Assembly: GCA_003133815.1 (NCBI GenBank)
Contig: PKZR01000299.1
Coordinates: 1-5,375, forward strand
From: Limisphaerales bacterium
GTDB lineage: Bacteria > Verrucomicrobiota > Verrucomicrobiia > Limisphaerales > UBA11358
Length of the DNA: 5,375 nt
Direction: 5' to 3'
Notes under the pieces: generated by a model
What the model was told of the DNA's origin: nothing
What the model saw: only the letters and a program-made list of their open reading frames with translations
Databases searched by the model: none
Part shown: positions 5,215 through 5,375 of the stretch, piece after piece
How positions within the stretch are numbered: position 1 is the stretch's first letter
Layout of the letters: every line of letters starts with the position of its first letter
Made by a program: the position numbers and the translations under genes

Positions 5215-5330
5215 GAGAATAGGTCAAAATCGGCCTCTCCGTGAAAAACACCCTGTTTGTGTTGTAAGTCGTTGTTTTTCAGCATCATTCAGCCTTCTTT
5301 AGCCTCTTTCAACCTATTCTCATGGCTGTG
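5206..5330. repeat. 19-bp perfect inverted repeat around two divergent start codons
   Basis: CACAGCCATGAGAATAGGT at 5206-5224 is the exact reverse complement of ACCTATTCTCATGGCTGTG at 5312-5330, with 87 nt between the arms and partial matching a few bases further out. Each arm contains an outward-reading ATG GCT GTG (Met-Ala-Val): one opens the minus-strand STAS-like frame, the other the plus-strand frame at 5322. Neither ATG has a Shine-Dalgarno sequence. Confidence 0.85.
5272..5321 (+). repeat. Degenerate ~10-nt periodic pyrimidine-rich tract
   Basis: Between the inverted-repeat arms the plus strand steps through related units of 10 to 11 nt: TTTTTCAGCAT, CATTCAGCCTT, CTTTAGCCTC, TTTCAACCTA, TTCTCATGGC. 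The unit is close to (C)TTTCAGCCT and drifts from copy to copy. The tract runs directly into the right-hand arm. It looks like an intergenic repeat rather than coding sequence. Confidence 0.5.
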
Positions 5331-5375
5331 GAACGTGATGCGGCCTTCTTTCACCGCCGCGACTACGCCGATAAG
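5322..5375 (+). CDS. Possible gene start, cut by window end
   Basis: An ATG in the right-hand arm of the inverted repeat opens a frame of 18 codons with GC-rich third positions that runs off the window (MAVERDAAFFHRRDYADK). I do not recognise the protein and the fragment is too short to classify. Its first three residues equal those of the divergent STAS-like frame because both lie in the repeat arms. There is no SD, and the frame remains open upstream back to a TAA at 5265, so the true start, if any, is uncertain. Confidence 0.3.
   Translation, partial: MAVERDAAFFHRRDYADK

Noticed and set aside
5206..5330. Insertion sequence or MITE bounded by the 19-bp arms
   Set aside because: No flanking target-site duplication is visible, the arms contain plausible start codons of outward frames, and only 125 bp is spanned; kept as an inverted repeat of unknown nature.
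1..5375. CRISPR arrays, tRNA or rRNA genes, riboswitches
   Set aside because: No regularly spaced repeats, cloverleaf with anticodon arm, rRNA-like stretches or known aptamer cores were seen on either strand by eye.

Overview
This 5.4 kb bacterial chromosomal window has a GC-leaning base composition and densely packed genes. It holds parts of two unrelated transcription units plus a divergent boundary at its right end. Several starts are TTG or have only weak Shine-Dalgarno sequences. The kinase type, the SpoIIAA/STAS-like protein and the drifting pyrimidine-rich repeat would fit a Verrucomicrobiota-like or similar environmental bacterium. That placement is an inference; nothing here fixes the taxon.

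Left part, plus strand (1-987): the last 62 codons of a probable MFS transporter, then a complete 255-residue short-chain dehydrogenase most like glucose 1-dehydrogenase. They look like a transporter-plus-oxidoreductase operon for a sugar or polyol.

Middle part, minus strand (1072-1839): a compact three-gene cluster. In transcription order it encodes a degenerate receiver protein whose phosphoacceptor Asp is replaced by Lys, a 54-residue protein with a CxxC-x10-CxxC zinc ribbon and one membrane helix, and a 45-residue single-pass membrane protein. The last two are easily missed by gene callers; their frames overlap by 14 nt. A 316-nt non-coding stretch (1840-2155) lies upstream. It carries two copies of a 27-bp imperfect direct repeat with a CCC-N4-GGG core, a TTGACA promoter-like element and a short perfect dyad, so it looks like a control region.

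Right-centre, minus strand (2156-4690): a two-component operon. A membrane histidine kinase with an ABC-substrate-binding-like extracytoplasmic sensor is followed 3 nt later by a FixJ/NarL-type response regulator with intact phosphorylation residues and a LuxR-type HTH. The regulator could act on the CCC-N4-GGG repeats just downstream of it, which would link the two minus-strand clusters. This is inference.

Right end (4837-5375): a SpoIIAA/STAS-like gene on the minus strand is interrupted by one in-frame amber codon. Its start codon and that of a second reading frame running off the right edge on the plus strand both lie in the arms of a perfect 19-bp inverted repeat. The 87 nt between the arms include a degenerate ~10-nt periodic, pyrimidine-rich tract.
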